From: Paratinospora sagittata
Lineage: Eukaryota > Streptophyta > Magnoliopsida > Ranunculales > Menispermaceae
Assembly: GCA_035771175.1 (NCBI GenBank)
Contig: CM069613.1
Location: 2,600,001 to 2,664,000, forward strand
Reading direction: 5' to 3'
Length of the DNA stretch: 64,000 nt
Shown piece after piece: positions 23,960 to 35,558 of this stretch (position 1 is the first letter of the stretch; every line of letters starts with the position of its first letter). The translations under genes and the position numbers were made by a program. The notes below the pieces were generated by a model. It was not told where the DNA came from and ran no database searches. It was given only the letters and a program-made list of their open reading frames with translations.

Positions 23960-24149
23960 ATATGATATTTTGGCCTTTTGGGTCAATTAGTGCTAATTGG
24001 TTCCAAGAGGTTCTGTTTTCTGGGCCTTTTGGGTCAATTAGTGTTTAATTGGTTCCAAGTCAAGAGGTTCTGTTTTCTAGTTCATTCTTGTCTCTGGGAC
24101 TCTCTTGTATCTCTATCTCCCAAGCGTTGTAATAGCAGCAAAATCAAAC
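23960..24149 (+). promoter_or_regulatory. B1 upstream region, TATA-less relative to B2
   Basis: An approximately 50-base direct repeat (CTTTTGGGTCAATTAGTG..TTGGTTCCAAG..GAGGTTCTGTTTTCT) occurs twice at 23972-24080; B2 has it once. Between GTTTTCTAGTTC and the start codon, B1 lacks about 80 bases present in B2 (48208-48285), including TATATAAATA. The final 35 bases before the start codon (CAAGCGTTGTAATAGCAGCAAAATCAAAC) are the same in both. Confidence 0.6.
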
Positions 24150-25025
24150 ATGGCGAAAGTGGTGTTATGGACGATCGTGAACTCAGCTCGCGGTCTTCGC
24201 GACGTGAGATTACTGGGCAACATGAAAGTATACGCAGAAATTTCCCTCTCAAACGACCCCAACTCCACCCAAAAAACACCTGTAGATACCAAAGGCGAGA
24301 CCAAACCTTCATGGAATTTCAAAACCAAGTTCATTTTCGACGCGCCGTTGCTCCAAGACCAGACCATGGAGCTCATTTTCGAGCTCAAATGCCAGCGAAC
24401 ATTAGGCGATAAGCCCGTCGGAGAAGTCCGAATCTCTCTTCAAGAGCTCTTAAGAAAAGCTGTAAGGTACCCTCTAGGATTCATTCAATTGGTAACTTAT
24501 CCTGTTAAAGGACTTAAAGGGAGCAAACATGGGTCGCTCACTTTTTCTTATAGTTTTGCTAAAGCGGTAACCCATGCAAATACTGGTGGCCGCAGTGGTT
24601 CTCCGAGCCAGGAACAGTTGAATAGTTACGCTCTGCGGCTGCAAGAACTGGGCTTAGCGGTGGGCGTAGCTTCTCTTGCTGAGAAATTGTATGAGGCATC
24701 GGAAGATGATCCGTCTGGTGAACTTGGAGAAAGTTCAAATGCAGATTTGACTGATATTGATCCGTCTGTGGGGCTTCAAGAAGAGAATAACGTAGAGAAT
24801 CATCAGAACATGGGTTGGGATCCGACTTTGGAGTTTGGTTTGCAGGATCCTACAGGTTATGAAACGTATGATTCGTTGTATGGTGGAGATCAGAGCGTGA
24901 TGGTTGATCAAGCAGCGTTCATGGGTGATCCATTGTTTGTTGATCAATCAATGGTTCCTGATGCATCATCATCGGTTTCTGTTCCTGATACATCATCATC
25001 AGTTGATGTTTCAGGTTTCTTTTAA
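24150..25025 (+). CDS. B1: chimeric C2-domain protein (B-type head, A5-type tail), 291 aa
   Basis: The start codon is the MAKVVLWTIVNSARGL shared with B2; a longer in-frame extension to 24105 is leader sequence. Residues 1-135 form a C2 domain with the full loop DVRLLGNMKVY, QKTPVDTKGETKPSWN, LIFELKC and PVGEVRISLQELL, of SRC2-like type. Residues 136-210 are the B linker, with an Ala/Leu/Gly helix LQELGLAVGVASLAEKLY and the acidic stretch SEDDPSGELGE. From about residue 211 (EENNVENHQNMGWDPTLEFG) to the end, the protein is almost identical to the last 80 residues of A5, not to the B0/B2 ending. It is intact throughout. Its role is presumably calcium- or lipid-dependent membrane association by family resemblance; the tail has no recognised function. 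The TATA box is missing, so it may not be transcribed normally. Confidence 0.85.
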   Translation: MAKVVLWTIVNSARGLRDVRLLGNMKVYAEISLSNDPNSTQKTPVDTKGETKPSWNFKTKFIFDAPLLQDQTMELIFELKCQRTLGDKPVGEVRISLQELLRKAVRYPLGFIQLVTYPVKGLKGSKHGSLTFSYSFAKAVTHANTGGRSGSPSQEQLNSYALRLQELGLAVGVASLAEKLYEASEDDPSGELGESSNADLTDIDPSVGLQEENNVENHQNMGWDPTLEFGLQDPTGYETYDSLYGGDQSVMVDQAAFMGDPLFVDQSMVPDASSSVSVPDTSSSVDVSGFF

Positions 25026-27243
25026 GAAAAATGCTCGCCAGACTCTTTATTATGTGTTAAATAAATTTGTCCTTTGCATAGATTGATTTAGAGTCAGATC
25101 CCGTATTTGTCGCTATTGTACACCATAATTGTTTTGAATGTCAAAGTCATGTAAAGGTTGTGTATATTTTGAATGTCAATGAAGCATCTCTATTTTTATT
25201 TTTTTTTAAGAAAATGTTAAAGTGACATTCAAAGTTTATGTCTCGTTAAATTACCTTTAATTATATACTAACACATAATTTAAAGTAATCTAATGATATA
25301 TAAGGATAATGTATATTTTAAGTGTCAAATAGCATTACTCTTTATTTATAATTTTTCTAGATATTGTGGCATTTTGTTGTTGACTTGTCTTGATTAAGAT
25401 AGAATTAAAGACTTGTGATGACTTATAAGTGATGTTAACCTATGAGATATTTTCCTATTCTACAACGACTAAGCTTATGGTGATCAAACTATGCCTTTGT
25501 TTTACATAGCTGCTGGATATCACTTTATAGAAGTGTTTGTGAAAAAAATGCTTAAAACAAGTAGTTGAAAAGTGCTTTTACAATTTGTTTTAGTATTTAA
25601 GAAAATATTATTTGATTAAAAAGATTATATCGTCCTTTAGCCTATAGAAAAAATATTATTATATTTAATGCATAATAATAAAATATATAATTACATATAA
25701 TAAAGGACGAATGAGATGCATGTTTATATATTTACTATTGAGGAAAATAACAAAATAAAGGTAATTCTGAAATGTATAAGAATATTTTAGTAAAGAGATT
25801 TATCATCTTAGTAGAATGAAAAAGGTTGCCTCACTCTTGAGGAACTTCTTCAAATTGTAATAGAAAGTAAACAAACCCATCTGTCTCAATTGTGAATAAA
25901 GAGTGCTTCTGGTGAAAGCATAGTGAGCACACAAACATTAAAATATAAAAGTATTAAAATAGGGGAAAAAACTTTAAGTTGCCCTTGAACTTGTGCAATT
26001 CATATATAATTCGTATATGATATGAAATACAAACGGATATTTATAATCTCTTAAAGTTAAATAACAATATTTAATTTGTCACACAACGTATAATAATAAT
26101 TAACTTGGGCACTAAAAAATCACTAATTTAGGCATCAAGAAACTTGCATTTGTTTACTTGTGAACACTTGTTCGTATTTGTAAATATTTGTTCACACTTT
26201 TTCACACTTAGATTGTACCAAAACCCCTCAGTTGACAAGGCACTACGGTAGAAATCACTTAACACCAAGACAACAGTTAGACACCTACCCTTACTTGCTT
26301 GAAGAGAAATAACTTATACTTATTTAGTAATAAGGAGAATGAGTCTCGAACCCCTAACCTCAAGTTTAGGATCCGGTGCCTTACCGGCTATTGGATGCTG
26401 AAAGGCAGGCCTAATGTAGTTTTGATGATTATAGGTTTGGAAAATAATTAAAAATTTAAGCTCATTAGCCATAATTAAATGTGAATAACCTGATAAACAC
26501 AACAAAGTTAATCCTCCTTTAAGTATATAGTTGAAACTTAAATATTATGCCTTCAACATCGCCTAAAATTAACCAACTAATAAGACAATCGTCTAATTAT
26601 TTTGCAAAGACACCTCAAACGAGAAAGGTTTGGATATACATCGTTAGAACTAATCTAAATTTGGAAGGTGTCCTGGTCCATCAACAATATAACAAAAAAA
26701 AATCTTCTAATTAGTTTGTATAATTCTAAATATACTCATAAAAAATTCTCTCTATACCCACTTGTTATATATTATTGTTGAAAATTTATAAAGCATGTGG
26801 GTACAAAAAAAATTGGTGGGAACACTTAGAATTATCCAATTAGTTTGAATAATTCTAATTGTACCCACCAAAACACTCTTTATACATACTTGTTATGTAA
26901 CATTGTTGAAAATTTATAAATCATGTGCGGGGGTATTTTTCTTAACATACCACCAATAAATAATTTTTATAATTATAAAAAAATCATTTTTATAAAATGA
27001 TTTCAACTTTTTAGTATTTTAAAATATGCATACAAAATTATCCACTTCCAATCATTATGCTTCAAGATATTATCTTATTTTATTTTAAAATTTCAAAAAT
27101 CTGCTGGATAATTTTGCTTAATTAGGTACGCTAATAGTAAATACTTAATCATAAATTAACATTATTGATTTTAACATGAGTTTCTTGTTTTATTGTTTAA
27201 TAACAAAAATCTAAAGTGCTTAAATCTTTTTAAAAAATTATAA
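25026..27243 (+). repeat. Flank F, copy 1 (A-type 3' flank following B1)
   Basis: This matches the sequence after A5 (57406-59129 plus 62721-63343) and after the Copia remnant (39803-41783). It holds a SINE-like segment near 26330, an AT-rich repeat with GTACCCAC(C/T)..TTGTTATGTAACATTGTTGAAAATTTATAAA in two diverged copies (26755 and 26868), and no gene. It carries the uninterrupted CACTA target CCTCAAACGAG at 26613. Confidence 0.88.
26330..26412 (-). repeat. Possible tRNA-derived SINE head in flank F (copies near 40870 and 58845)
   Basis: On the minus strand: GCCGGTAAGGCACCGGATCC, then GAGGTTAGGGGTTCGAGAC. GGTTCGAGAC is close to a polymerase III B box, and the stretch before it could fold like the first half of a tRNA. 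It travels with flank F, so independent mobility cannot be tested here. Confidence 0.4.
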
Positions 27244-30020
27244 AAAACAAGAGAATGTTGGTGGTATTATAGTTTACTTATCTATAGTTTGTAAGTTCAT
27301 TGTATATGGTCACTTAGTTAAGACATATAACTGCATGTGTCTCTGACCAGCATATATGCAGTTAAAACGGATAAAGCATTCAATTTGTCCATTTTGCCCG
27401 GTGCATTCTTTAAAATCCTCGTTTTACCCTCCTGCCCTTTGGATCTTGAGCTTACTTTGTGTAGGCCTTCATAAGTCTTAGAGTGCTATTATATATATAA
27501 AGGTTTTAGTTTTCGTTAGCTTGTAGAGTCATTATCTTTTAGCCTAAGGGGCCAACATGACAATTTTTTTACAAATATTGAAGATAAAATTAAATTTGTG
27601 CAACAAAAATAAAGGAAATTAACCTTGACAAATTGAAATTTATATTAGATTTTTTTTAATGCAACTGGTTAATTTTGTGGTCAATTCGACAACATATTGA
27701 TCGTAATTGAGAGAGGCCCAATGCTTGGATAGATAGGCCAAAGCTTGAGTAGTGTTTTGATTCTCAATGACTTGCGAGCGTAGAAATGTTTGTCTTATTG
27801 CCAACCTATAATTATATAGGAGAATGCTAATCAAATTACAAAAAAATGTAACTTCAATGTAATTACACATTCATATTTATTAGATGTGTATTCACTACAA
27901 GAGAGTCGCTGCGATGAAAATTTTAGAGTCAATTAATATTCCTTGCTAAATGCTGATTTTTTGCAACCGTAATCGAGCTCCTCGTTAAGCACATTGAGGC
28001 TAAGAGCAGACATTTGATTTCATCGCTAAATGGACGTTGTTAGCATCGAACATTCAGCTAGACTCTAAAAGAGGTGCACATATAACCCTTGTGAATTGAT
28101 TGCCGCCCGATGTCTTTCCAGATCTACAAGTTTCAAAACTCGTTCGAACACAAGCAACACAAATGCCAACGGCGAAAATTTTTGCTTAACTTCTATTGTA
28201 AGGTGATGTTGATGCCTAAAAATCACAAATGCATGCAATCTTTTGATTTCTCATCAAATTTCCTATTTTCTTCAGTTTAAAGTCAAGGAATCATCATCAA
28301 TAGAGGAAGGAAATGTTCATCTTGATGCATTTGTAGTCTAGGGTTTCTGGCAACATCTGTAGTCTAGAGTTTTTGGTAATATTTCTAATCGAAATACGAG
28401 TTTATGTTGGATTTCTTATTTCAATGTATTTCGTGAATTGAATGTAGTTTGTTGATATTCGAAGCCTAAAAATAATTCTCGTTTTCTCTCACTTGATAGA
28501 TCTGATAACAAAGAATAAACTCAATTTGTTAAGCCATGGCTCTGGTAAGGTCTCTCGATCATTGTTTATATGTTTTCTCTGGTTTTATAGAGATCTTTGA
28601 ATCTTCAATTCTACTCTTCGTGTTTCTGATTTCTATTCTCGCGCTCATGTATGATTGTATTGGAGTTTCGTGTGATAATTACATGGTTTCAAATATCCAA
28701 TTTTGAGTTTCTTTCGGTACTCGAGTATTTGCGGCAGAATCGGAAACACATGACATTTTCTTACTTTTTGCAGTAGAATTTCTTGTGTGGGAGATATTTG
28801 TATGATGATTAACGAAATAACGCAAATGTTGTCAAAAATTCAACAATAGTGATTTGGCAAGGAAGTGTACGACGAAATCTAGGATGTCGCAAAAAATATT
28901 TACGATAATTTTATGAGTTTTAGTGATGAACAAATTCGTCGCTAAAGGTGAAAATTTTTATAGTGATGGTTTACACATTTTAAGGTGTGTAATAAATAAT
29001 CTAATAAACATGAATATATAATTGTATTAGATTTATATTTTTTACAGTTAGATTAACATTCTCCAATTATATATAATTATCTTCTTCGAATCATCTATTA
29101 CAATATAATTTAAAGAGTATCAGTATAATTAATGGTTGAAATAATTTTGACATAATTATTTTAATTTAGTATTTTGTATATTTTAACTAATGGTCACAAA
29201 TTAAATAGAATAACAAGAAGACTAACCTGACTCTTTCCTTGAAAGAAGTCAACCATGATTACGTGTTGCGTTGGTCTGTATTAAAAATGTAGTCTATAAT
29301 ATGTTGATTATGTTCTTCCTTTTCTGTGGCCATTGACTCATTCAACAAAAAAAAAATTGGAATCAGACTCTTTTCACTTTGAGACTCGTGGCTCGGCCGG
29401 TTTGACTACATTATTATGATCATGGAATTTTGTATTAAGAATAAAAAAGATATTTTTTTCACAATAATAATGTCTAATATATATATTATGGTTAAATTAA
29501 ACTTTAAATAGAAAAACTATAGAATTGTTAGAATTTAGGTTTCGTACGTAGTTCTTAATTAGATTAATATTTTTCTAATTAGATTATATTTTTCTATATA
29601 AATAGATCGTTGGGACGATAAAAAGAGAATTGTTTAGGTTGAAGTCCTTCAGGTCTTTTTGACAAAACTGAGCCATTGAGTGCCTGTAGTTATGCACTTA
29701 TATCTTAGATTATATTGCTTGACCTGTAAAAAAAATATAAGTTAAGGTCTCATTTAAAAAGAAAATAAAAAAGTTAAGGTCTAATAATGTATATGCTTCT
29801 CAAACTATTGCTAATCATATGTCTATCTTAGTTATTCCGAATCGAGTCTTGATTGACTACCCGTAATTAATGAGACTTGACTGATAATAAAATATATATA
29901 TATATCTAAACTTGCAGGGAAGACTTATGGATCATGACGCGTTTGAATGAGTCTACCCAGTTAATCCAACGTAAGAAAATTTCTGAATCAATCAACTCTA
30001 TACTAAACTCTCTCTATCAG
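27244..30020 (+). repeat. Spacer S, copy 2 (upstream of A2)
   Basis: Same unit as 15955-19800, and it directly follows flank F as it does at 41784 and 63344. A shorter version of the SINE-containing part is missing (about 29560-29600 joins sequences that are 750 bases apart in copy 1). No intact gene. Confidence 0.88.
27893..28965 (+). mobile_element. Non-autonomous CACTA-like element with gene-start fragment, copy 2
   Basis: This 1073-bp copy has intact ends (CACTACAAGAGAGTCGC and TTTTTATAGTG) and one ATGGCTCTG-GTAAG fragment (28536). It is the same element as at 16547, without the 311-bp duplication. Confidence 0.68.
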
Positions 30021-30026
30021 CGCCCC

Positions 30027-30034
30027 TATAAATA
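30027..30034 (+). promoter_or_regulatory. TATA box of A2
   Basis: TATAAATA within CGCCCCTATAAATATATAT, 120 bases before the start codon. The same position and context occur in A4 and A5. Confidence 0.75.
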
Positions 30035-30146
30035 TATATATATATATATAATATAACTAAATACAATTCTCATAAACGCTTGCTTCTCATTCTCATTTGC
30101 ATCTCCTCTTCTTCTTCTTCTCTCTGCAGATACCCAGCAAGCAACA

Positions 30147-30575
30147 ATGGCGATCATACGCTTCCAAATCACGGAGATTTCCGCTAGAGATCTCGACAAC
30201 GTAAGAAAACCTTATGTTGTGGTCTTCTTGTCCAGCAACCCATACACGCCGCAAAAAACTCCGGTCGACGAGACCGGCAAGACCAACCCAACTTGGAACT
30301 CCACCGTGAGCTTCTCCATAAGCACTTTCGAGCAGCAACAACAACATCATAACCACAACCTCGTGTTCCAGCTCAAATGCAAGCGATCTGTCGGCAGCGA
30401 CAAGCTCATCGGAGTCGTAAAAGTACCCATTAGAGACCTCTTCGCTGAAGCTTCTTCTTCAATGTTTGGTTCTGCTCAATCGGCAAGCTACCCAGTAATC
30501 AAACCCAATAATACTGCTAAAGGGCTGCTTCATTTTTCATACTCATACAAGTTTCATCAGATTCGACAAGTTTAA
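30147..30575 (+). CDS. A2: short C2-domain protein, SRC2-like subfamily A
   Basis: The frame encodes 142 residues: a single C2 domain starting MAIIRFQITEISARDLDNVR, with QKTPVDETGKTNPTWN, LVFQLKC and LIGVVKVPIRDLF. Like A1 and A4 it lacks the five loop residues ILGHL present in A5 and A3, and Cys5 of the family is Arg here. After FSYSYKFHQIR the frame ends within two codons, close to where pararetroviral DNA begins (about 30565). The C-terminus is therefore probably truncated by that insertion. The promoter with TATA box is intact. It may still make a free C2 domain; activity is unknown. Confidence 0.75.
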   Translation: MAIIRFQITEISARDLDNVRKPYVVVFLSSNPYTPQKTPVDETGKTNPTWNSTVSFSISTFEQQQQHHNHNLVFQLKCKRSVGSDKLIGVVKVPIRDLFAEASSSMFGSAQSASYPVIKPNNTAKGLLHFSYSYKFHQIRQV

Positions 30576-30639
30576 ATAATGTATCATTATATGTAAATTT
30601 AAAGCTGACACGTTTAATAAAGAGGTTAAAAATGCCTCT

Positions 30640-31800
30640 GCCCCCATCCAAAAATCTTCTTCTTTTAATTTTTCAAGTCTCTCTGAGTCATGCCTCAAAA
30701 GCAAAACCTCCAAGATTGACCAACTTGTAAAGATTACACATTCCAGAGGATGCGAAGATTAATGAGACTGTAGCCCCCTTACTAAATCCTTATTCTATGT
30801 TTAATAAAAAGCGCCCTTCCTTCTCTATTTTAGTCCGCACTCTCATCTCTAAAAAGGCACCTCCTATCAAGGAGTATGCCCAGAGCACAGCACTGGCTCA
30901 CTGCCAGCTTGAATCTACACAGCAAGAGCAATACATCACTCTCAATTTTGAACCCGATTTCATCAGGCATTGGTTATCCAATGGTTATACACACCTGCAT
31001 CTCGGTGCAATTAGATTAGTTCTTTCATACCATGGCAGAGGTGGTGTTCCCTTATTCGCTCGTGTTGCTTTACTTGATACTAACTCTAATACCCAGAGAA
31101 AATTAAATATGCACACCTTATTAATCCAAAAATTCCCAGAGAAAGAAGTAATAACATATGCAAAGATCTCAGTTTCCATATCTTAACATCTCCACATGAA
31201 AGAACCGAAATTCAAAAAATAAAAATAAAAATAAATAAAAAATAATATAGTCGAAATTCATCAACTGGAAAATAAAATTACACCAAAACACGCAAAGCAT
31301 CAAAATCAATAAAGGAAGACAAATAACATAGTTCAAGAGCAAAATATTGCACAAATAAAACGATTTCCAAATATTGCACAAATAATATGCCTCAATGATC
31401 CTACTCTACCTACACGTTTCACAGTCCAAATCCAGTTTTCAGGTGCTTGCCATAAGATTGATGGCATCCTTGCCACTATTCATCATCAGATGGCCTTTAG
31501 ATTGCGGGACCATGCAATCCATATTAGAACCCAAAAGCCGCAAGGCACCATAATGGCTTTCGTCAACGACAATGATGTTCCAACCATTGTCCAAATCCCA
31601 CGCTAGATCTCTCGCAAAGATATTTATCAGTTGATGTCGACTACATGGTTTACAGATTATGAGAAGTTCATGAAACAAGCACATCCGGTAGTCACCACAG
31701 AAAGTCCATTTATCCATAAGCAAATTGATGGTTCTATCAAGGTCAGTTTTGCCCTACCAGCCTATCCACACGACAATCTACCAGTACATCACTCCCTCAT
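30640..31800 (+). pseudogene. Pararetroviral movement-protein region (broken)
   Basis: The frame from 30797 to 31186 contains KEYAQSTALAHCQLESTQQ, YITLNFEPDF and LHLGAIRLVLSYHGRGG..ARVALLDT, the conserved core of caulimovirid 30K-type movement proteins, which line plasmodesmata for cell-to-cell spread. A diverged start lies upstream in another frame (KITHSRGCED, about 30735). The C-terminal part resumes near 31445 (HHQMAFRLRDHAIHI, then IVQIPR and TTWFTDYEKF). In-frame stops occur at 31187 and about 31600, and frame changes near 30755 and between 31187 and 31440. Much of the segment between is lost or unrecognisable. Confidence 0.85.
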
Positions 31801-33625
31801 GATTTAGCCGGTTTACAAATATCACAAGGAAAAGCCTCTTGTTTACTCGTTCCAGGCTTCAGGCTTTTCGGTATATCACTCCCACGTAGATGGTCACTTC
31901 ATATGGGATTGTAATCCTGATATGTTTCATCCTGATTGCTCATCTCAAGAAGATATTGAGGGATGGTTGTTCGATGTTCCTCCCTCCAAGTTTGAACCAC
32001 AACAACAAAAGTCTTTTTCTGCCTGCAGACATAACCATGTTCACAAACATGAGGATCATCCTCCTCCTCCTGCAGCCACAAAGGTTCACTCTTTCAATGT
32101 TGACGATGATCCAAATTATGATGATTTGGATGATTGGTTAGATAAAGCTATTAATTTTGCAGCCACTTCCTAGAAGAAGAAAAATTATTCTTCTTGCAGC
32201 TCTAGAACTCAATGGACACGCAAGCAACCTCTTGCACCTCTTGTAGTTTCAGTGGTTCAACCTTGCTTCCCTATTGGTCCTTATGACAAAGACTTTCCTC
32301 CTCTACAAAGGGTAGTTGATCCAAAACACCATACCACAACAAAGTCGTTTTCAGTGTCTACTAAAATCTGAGCAAATGGATCTCCTAAGCCCATATCACA
32401 GCCAGAAAAAGTCCTTAATTGGCAAACCAAGAATGCCCTGGGGCAAAATCAGTATCTTCAGAAAATTGATCACCGGTTGTCAAGCATTTCTTCTGCCACC
32501 AACAGTCTTACCGACAAGATTGATACTCAAGCATCTCTCGCCCAACAATACTATCATGAGATTACTGCAAAGATTAAAGAGCTAGATGCTACTCTCAGAT
32601 ACTTTCTTGAGACAAAGTACTATGGTCCTGAATTTTCTCAATACGAAGCTGAAATCAAACAGTTGAAACAACAATTAACGTATGTTGAAGCTGATTTACA
32701 GAAGTATAAAAAACTTTCTACAAACCCTTACCAGACTCTGTTGGACTCCTATATTTTCACACCTCCACAGCCTACACCTAGGCCACACACACCTGTTGAT
32801 ACAACTCTCTTCTCGTTTTCCAGCATATTTCGAAAATCTCAACCTCAAAGGCTCCTCCTAGGCAGCCTTCTCGTCCTCTTCCACCAAGAGGACCTTGTCC
32901 TATGTTTGGTTCTAAAAGAAAAGCTCATATGGAATATGACTACTATGAACCTCCATATCCACAACCAAAGCCGCCTACGCCATATCCTCAACCATCTCCA
33001 CCTTTTGTTCCTCCCACAGAAGAACAAAGTGATTCTACTCCTATACAAACCACACCTCAGACTGAACAACCACCATCACACCCAATCCGACCTTTCGTCC
33101 AGTTCTTAGACCACCTTATTACCCAAGACAAAAGAACAACACAACAGGATGAATATTTCTAGTCTAATCTCCTGCCTTCTCAGGCATCTTCAGCTCTCTC
33201 TGATTGTTCTGATACTTCAATCCCAGATGACAATTCTTACATGCCCTCTGAAGAATCAGCCGACAGTCAGCAATACATGGACCTTACCAACGTAGCTGAT
33301 ATTCATATGGCTAATGAGGCCTCCTCTTCCCGCAATGAACCAGAAATCTCAGAAGTTCTTGATGAAGATGAACCTCTGTTTCTCGGCCCAAGCAGAACCA
33401 CTGAAAGCACCACCAAAAATTCCAATGGCCTATGGTTGTCAAACTATCCACCTGGTGTGCATGGACGGACAACCAACAATTAACTGGTAAAACAATTGAA
33501 GCTATCATTCGTGACTTCTTTTCCCGGTGCACGGGAATCGTCCATGATTGGTTACTCAGTATGGGTGAATATCAAATCATCCAACTGGTTCAGATGTCTA
33601 TTTTTGAATTACGTGATAACTAGAT
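31801..33625 (+). pseudogene. Pararetroviral polyprotein middle region: coiled coil and partial capsid (broken)
   Basis: After a stop near 31806 the frame continues with an acidic stretch DDDPNYDDLDDWLDKAI (about 32100-32150), then NWQTKNALGQNQ and a predicted coiled coil (32477-32720, KIKELDATLRYFLE.. to VEADLQKYKKL). A Pro-rich linker follows (PYPQPKPPTPYPQPSPP, 32955-33010). The last part (33432-33623) has WCAWTDNQQLTGKTIEAI..VHDWLLSMGEYQ, resembling the start of the capsid core of these viruses. Stops lie near 31806, 32171, 32368, 33160 and 33481, with at least one frameshift near 32850. It ends abruptly at 33625, before any CCHC knuckle. Confidence 0.75.
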
Positions 33626-33639
33626 TTTAAACACTAGTT

Positions 33640-34440
33640 ATAAGAAAATGGGGCCTAGATTTTAAACACTAGGTAGCAAGTTATTACACAAACTTACAAG
33701 TTTAAACTGAAAACTTAATAATACAGACGCAGAAAAACTTAGAAAACTTGAGAACTCTCTTGATTTCTTTGATTAGGTCTTGCTTGAACTGAGAAGAGGC
33801 TTCTGCTTATATAGACGAGCGGATGGACTTGAAAGAAGTTGGAGTCTGCGGACTTCAAACATCTTTGAATCCATAGTGGACAGCTGGAGGATAAGAGGTG
33901 GACAGCAGATGCTTGAGTACGATTCGTCGTGATCTGGAACAGTGACATAAAACATACGCGGGACTTGGAACAGCATCAGCTTTTGAAAAAGTGAATAGTT
34001 CCTGTCGGATATCTTGTCGGACAAGATGTGGTTACTTTATCAAAGTAGACTGAGACACGTTGTCATTTCTCTTAGTAGGATGAGAATGAATGTTGTTGTG
34101 CTGGAAAACAAGTGGCTGAGGGGATAGGATGATGACATTACACTGGACGCATACTATGCTGAGGGAGATATGGCAGGCAACGATGAAGAATTCGCGGGAC
34201 ACTGAATGATGCTTTGTACAGGCGTCGATGAAGACATGCACAAAGAGGATAAAGAACAGTGTGAACTTGTAATCGCGGGAACGGACGATGATGCAGACAA
34301 TGCAGACGATGATACCTACAGAAAAACTAATGACTGAGACGGAGGCAGGGAAATGAAGATCTCCTAGCCATACTATCACTTGTGGATGGGAGAATGTGAC
34401 GGAAAAAGGTTATCTTCTTTGTTTGGAGTCGGAGATAGTG
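33640..34440 (-). promoter_or_regulatory. Pararetroviral intergenic region with promoter and leader (minus strand)
   Basis: On the minus strand this follows the polyprotein stop and has no long frame. It contains CTATATAAGCAGAAGCC (TATA box 33806-33813), then a CT-rich start-site region, as in caulimovirid full-length transcript promoters, and about 170 bases of leader down to the inversion point. It points toward A2, away from A3. Promoter activity is inferred from position and motif only. Confidence 0.6.
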
Positions 34441-35558
34441 TTTTCCAATACGTCTAAGCATCCTGGTAGTATTCTGGAGGAGGCTGTGAAGATGGTGAAT
34501 TGGCTGGTACATCGCTATCTATGTCGTCTTCAATGGAGTAGGGAGGAAAAGCATAATTAGTTGTATACTCTGCTACAAGCTGAGCTGGAAAAAGATGAGC
34601 GTTATCAGGGTTTGAAGTTCAAGGACTGGTGCGAGGGATTCAATCAGAGAAGACATATGGTCTTCGTGGATGAATTCTCAAGGACCTCTGATAAATGGAT
34701 GAGGCTGCGTATCAAGCTGGCCATTAATATCATTGAGGAAACTGCAGAGCCCGGAGAGAATATTGTCAGAAAGATGAGAGGAGTAGGACTGGAACTTCTG
34801 GATATAGTTTTCTGAAATCAACCCATGTTCTAAATCTGAATAAAGCTGATAGCAAATATATATAAAAGTCCTGATGGACGGATCTTGTCGTATATGCTGA
34901 ATTTCTTGGATCCAAGTAGACAATGGTGCAAAGAGCTGCAAACAGTCTTTGAGCCGAGAAGGTTCTGAAGCTTGGATCTGTTGGAGGCACAGCTTTGGCG
35001 GAAAGGCTATTGCAATCCTGTACAGACACGAAACACACCAGATGTACCAGTAGAGATTCTCTATGAGATGGGTACGGAGGTGGAAGGTGACCAGATACGA
35101 ATGTGTCTGGTGAAATGGGTTGCCATGATGAATTTGTGCAGGAAAGTCCAAGATATGTTTATGGGTGAAGTAAAACATTTTTGCTTGGGCTAATTGTTTG
35201 ACTTCATGAGCAGTTTTGGGCTCTGGGCAATCCAGTGGTATTGTAATAGTGCAAATGAGAGGTATGGACCCAAAAGGGTTATGTAACATGATGTGCTTGG
35301 ACCTGCGAATAGTCTTGGGCTGGAGCAAGAGGGGTATAGAAAGAGATATTGATTTGGGTTTTTGGATTGGTTGGGTCAGGAAGTCAGCAAACACATTTTG
35401 TTTACCTTAGATATGCTTGACTGTGAATTGGTACTGGGAGAACCATTCCTGAAGATGAAGTAGTTGTGCAGAGGGAACCATCTTATTTTTGAATTCCAAC
35501 ATTTTTGGAAAAGAGGAGTTGTCCATCTGAATTTCAAATTGTGCTGGCCTGAGGAAGA
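34440..35558 (-). pseudogene. Pararetroviral polyprotein C-terminus: end of RNase H plus tail (broken)
   Basis: Read on the minus strand from 35558, FEIQMDNSSFP, LLHLQEWFSQYQFTVKHI and NVFADFLTQP are the end of a reverse transcriptase/RNase H domain. An in-frame TAG lies near 35410. The tail (35394-34678) includes KQLAQAKMFYFTHKHILDF and a Leu/Tyr-rich stretch, then frame changes, then YSIEDDIDSDVPANSPSS..YYQDA-stop at about 34460. The position after RNase H and the acidic, Pro/Ser-rich end fit a florendovirus/petuvirus-type polyprotein. There is no start codon. The left part of the domain is cut off at 35558, where the A3 leader begins. Confidence 0.8.

Noticed and set aside
31439..31723. 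Minus-strand frame opposite the movement-protein end, and plus-strand frames at 34561-35410
   Set aside because: They are antisense shadows of pararetroviral coding sequence, which shows the family motifs on the other strand.
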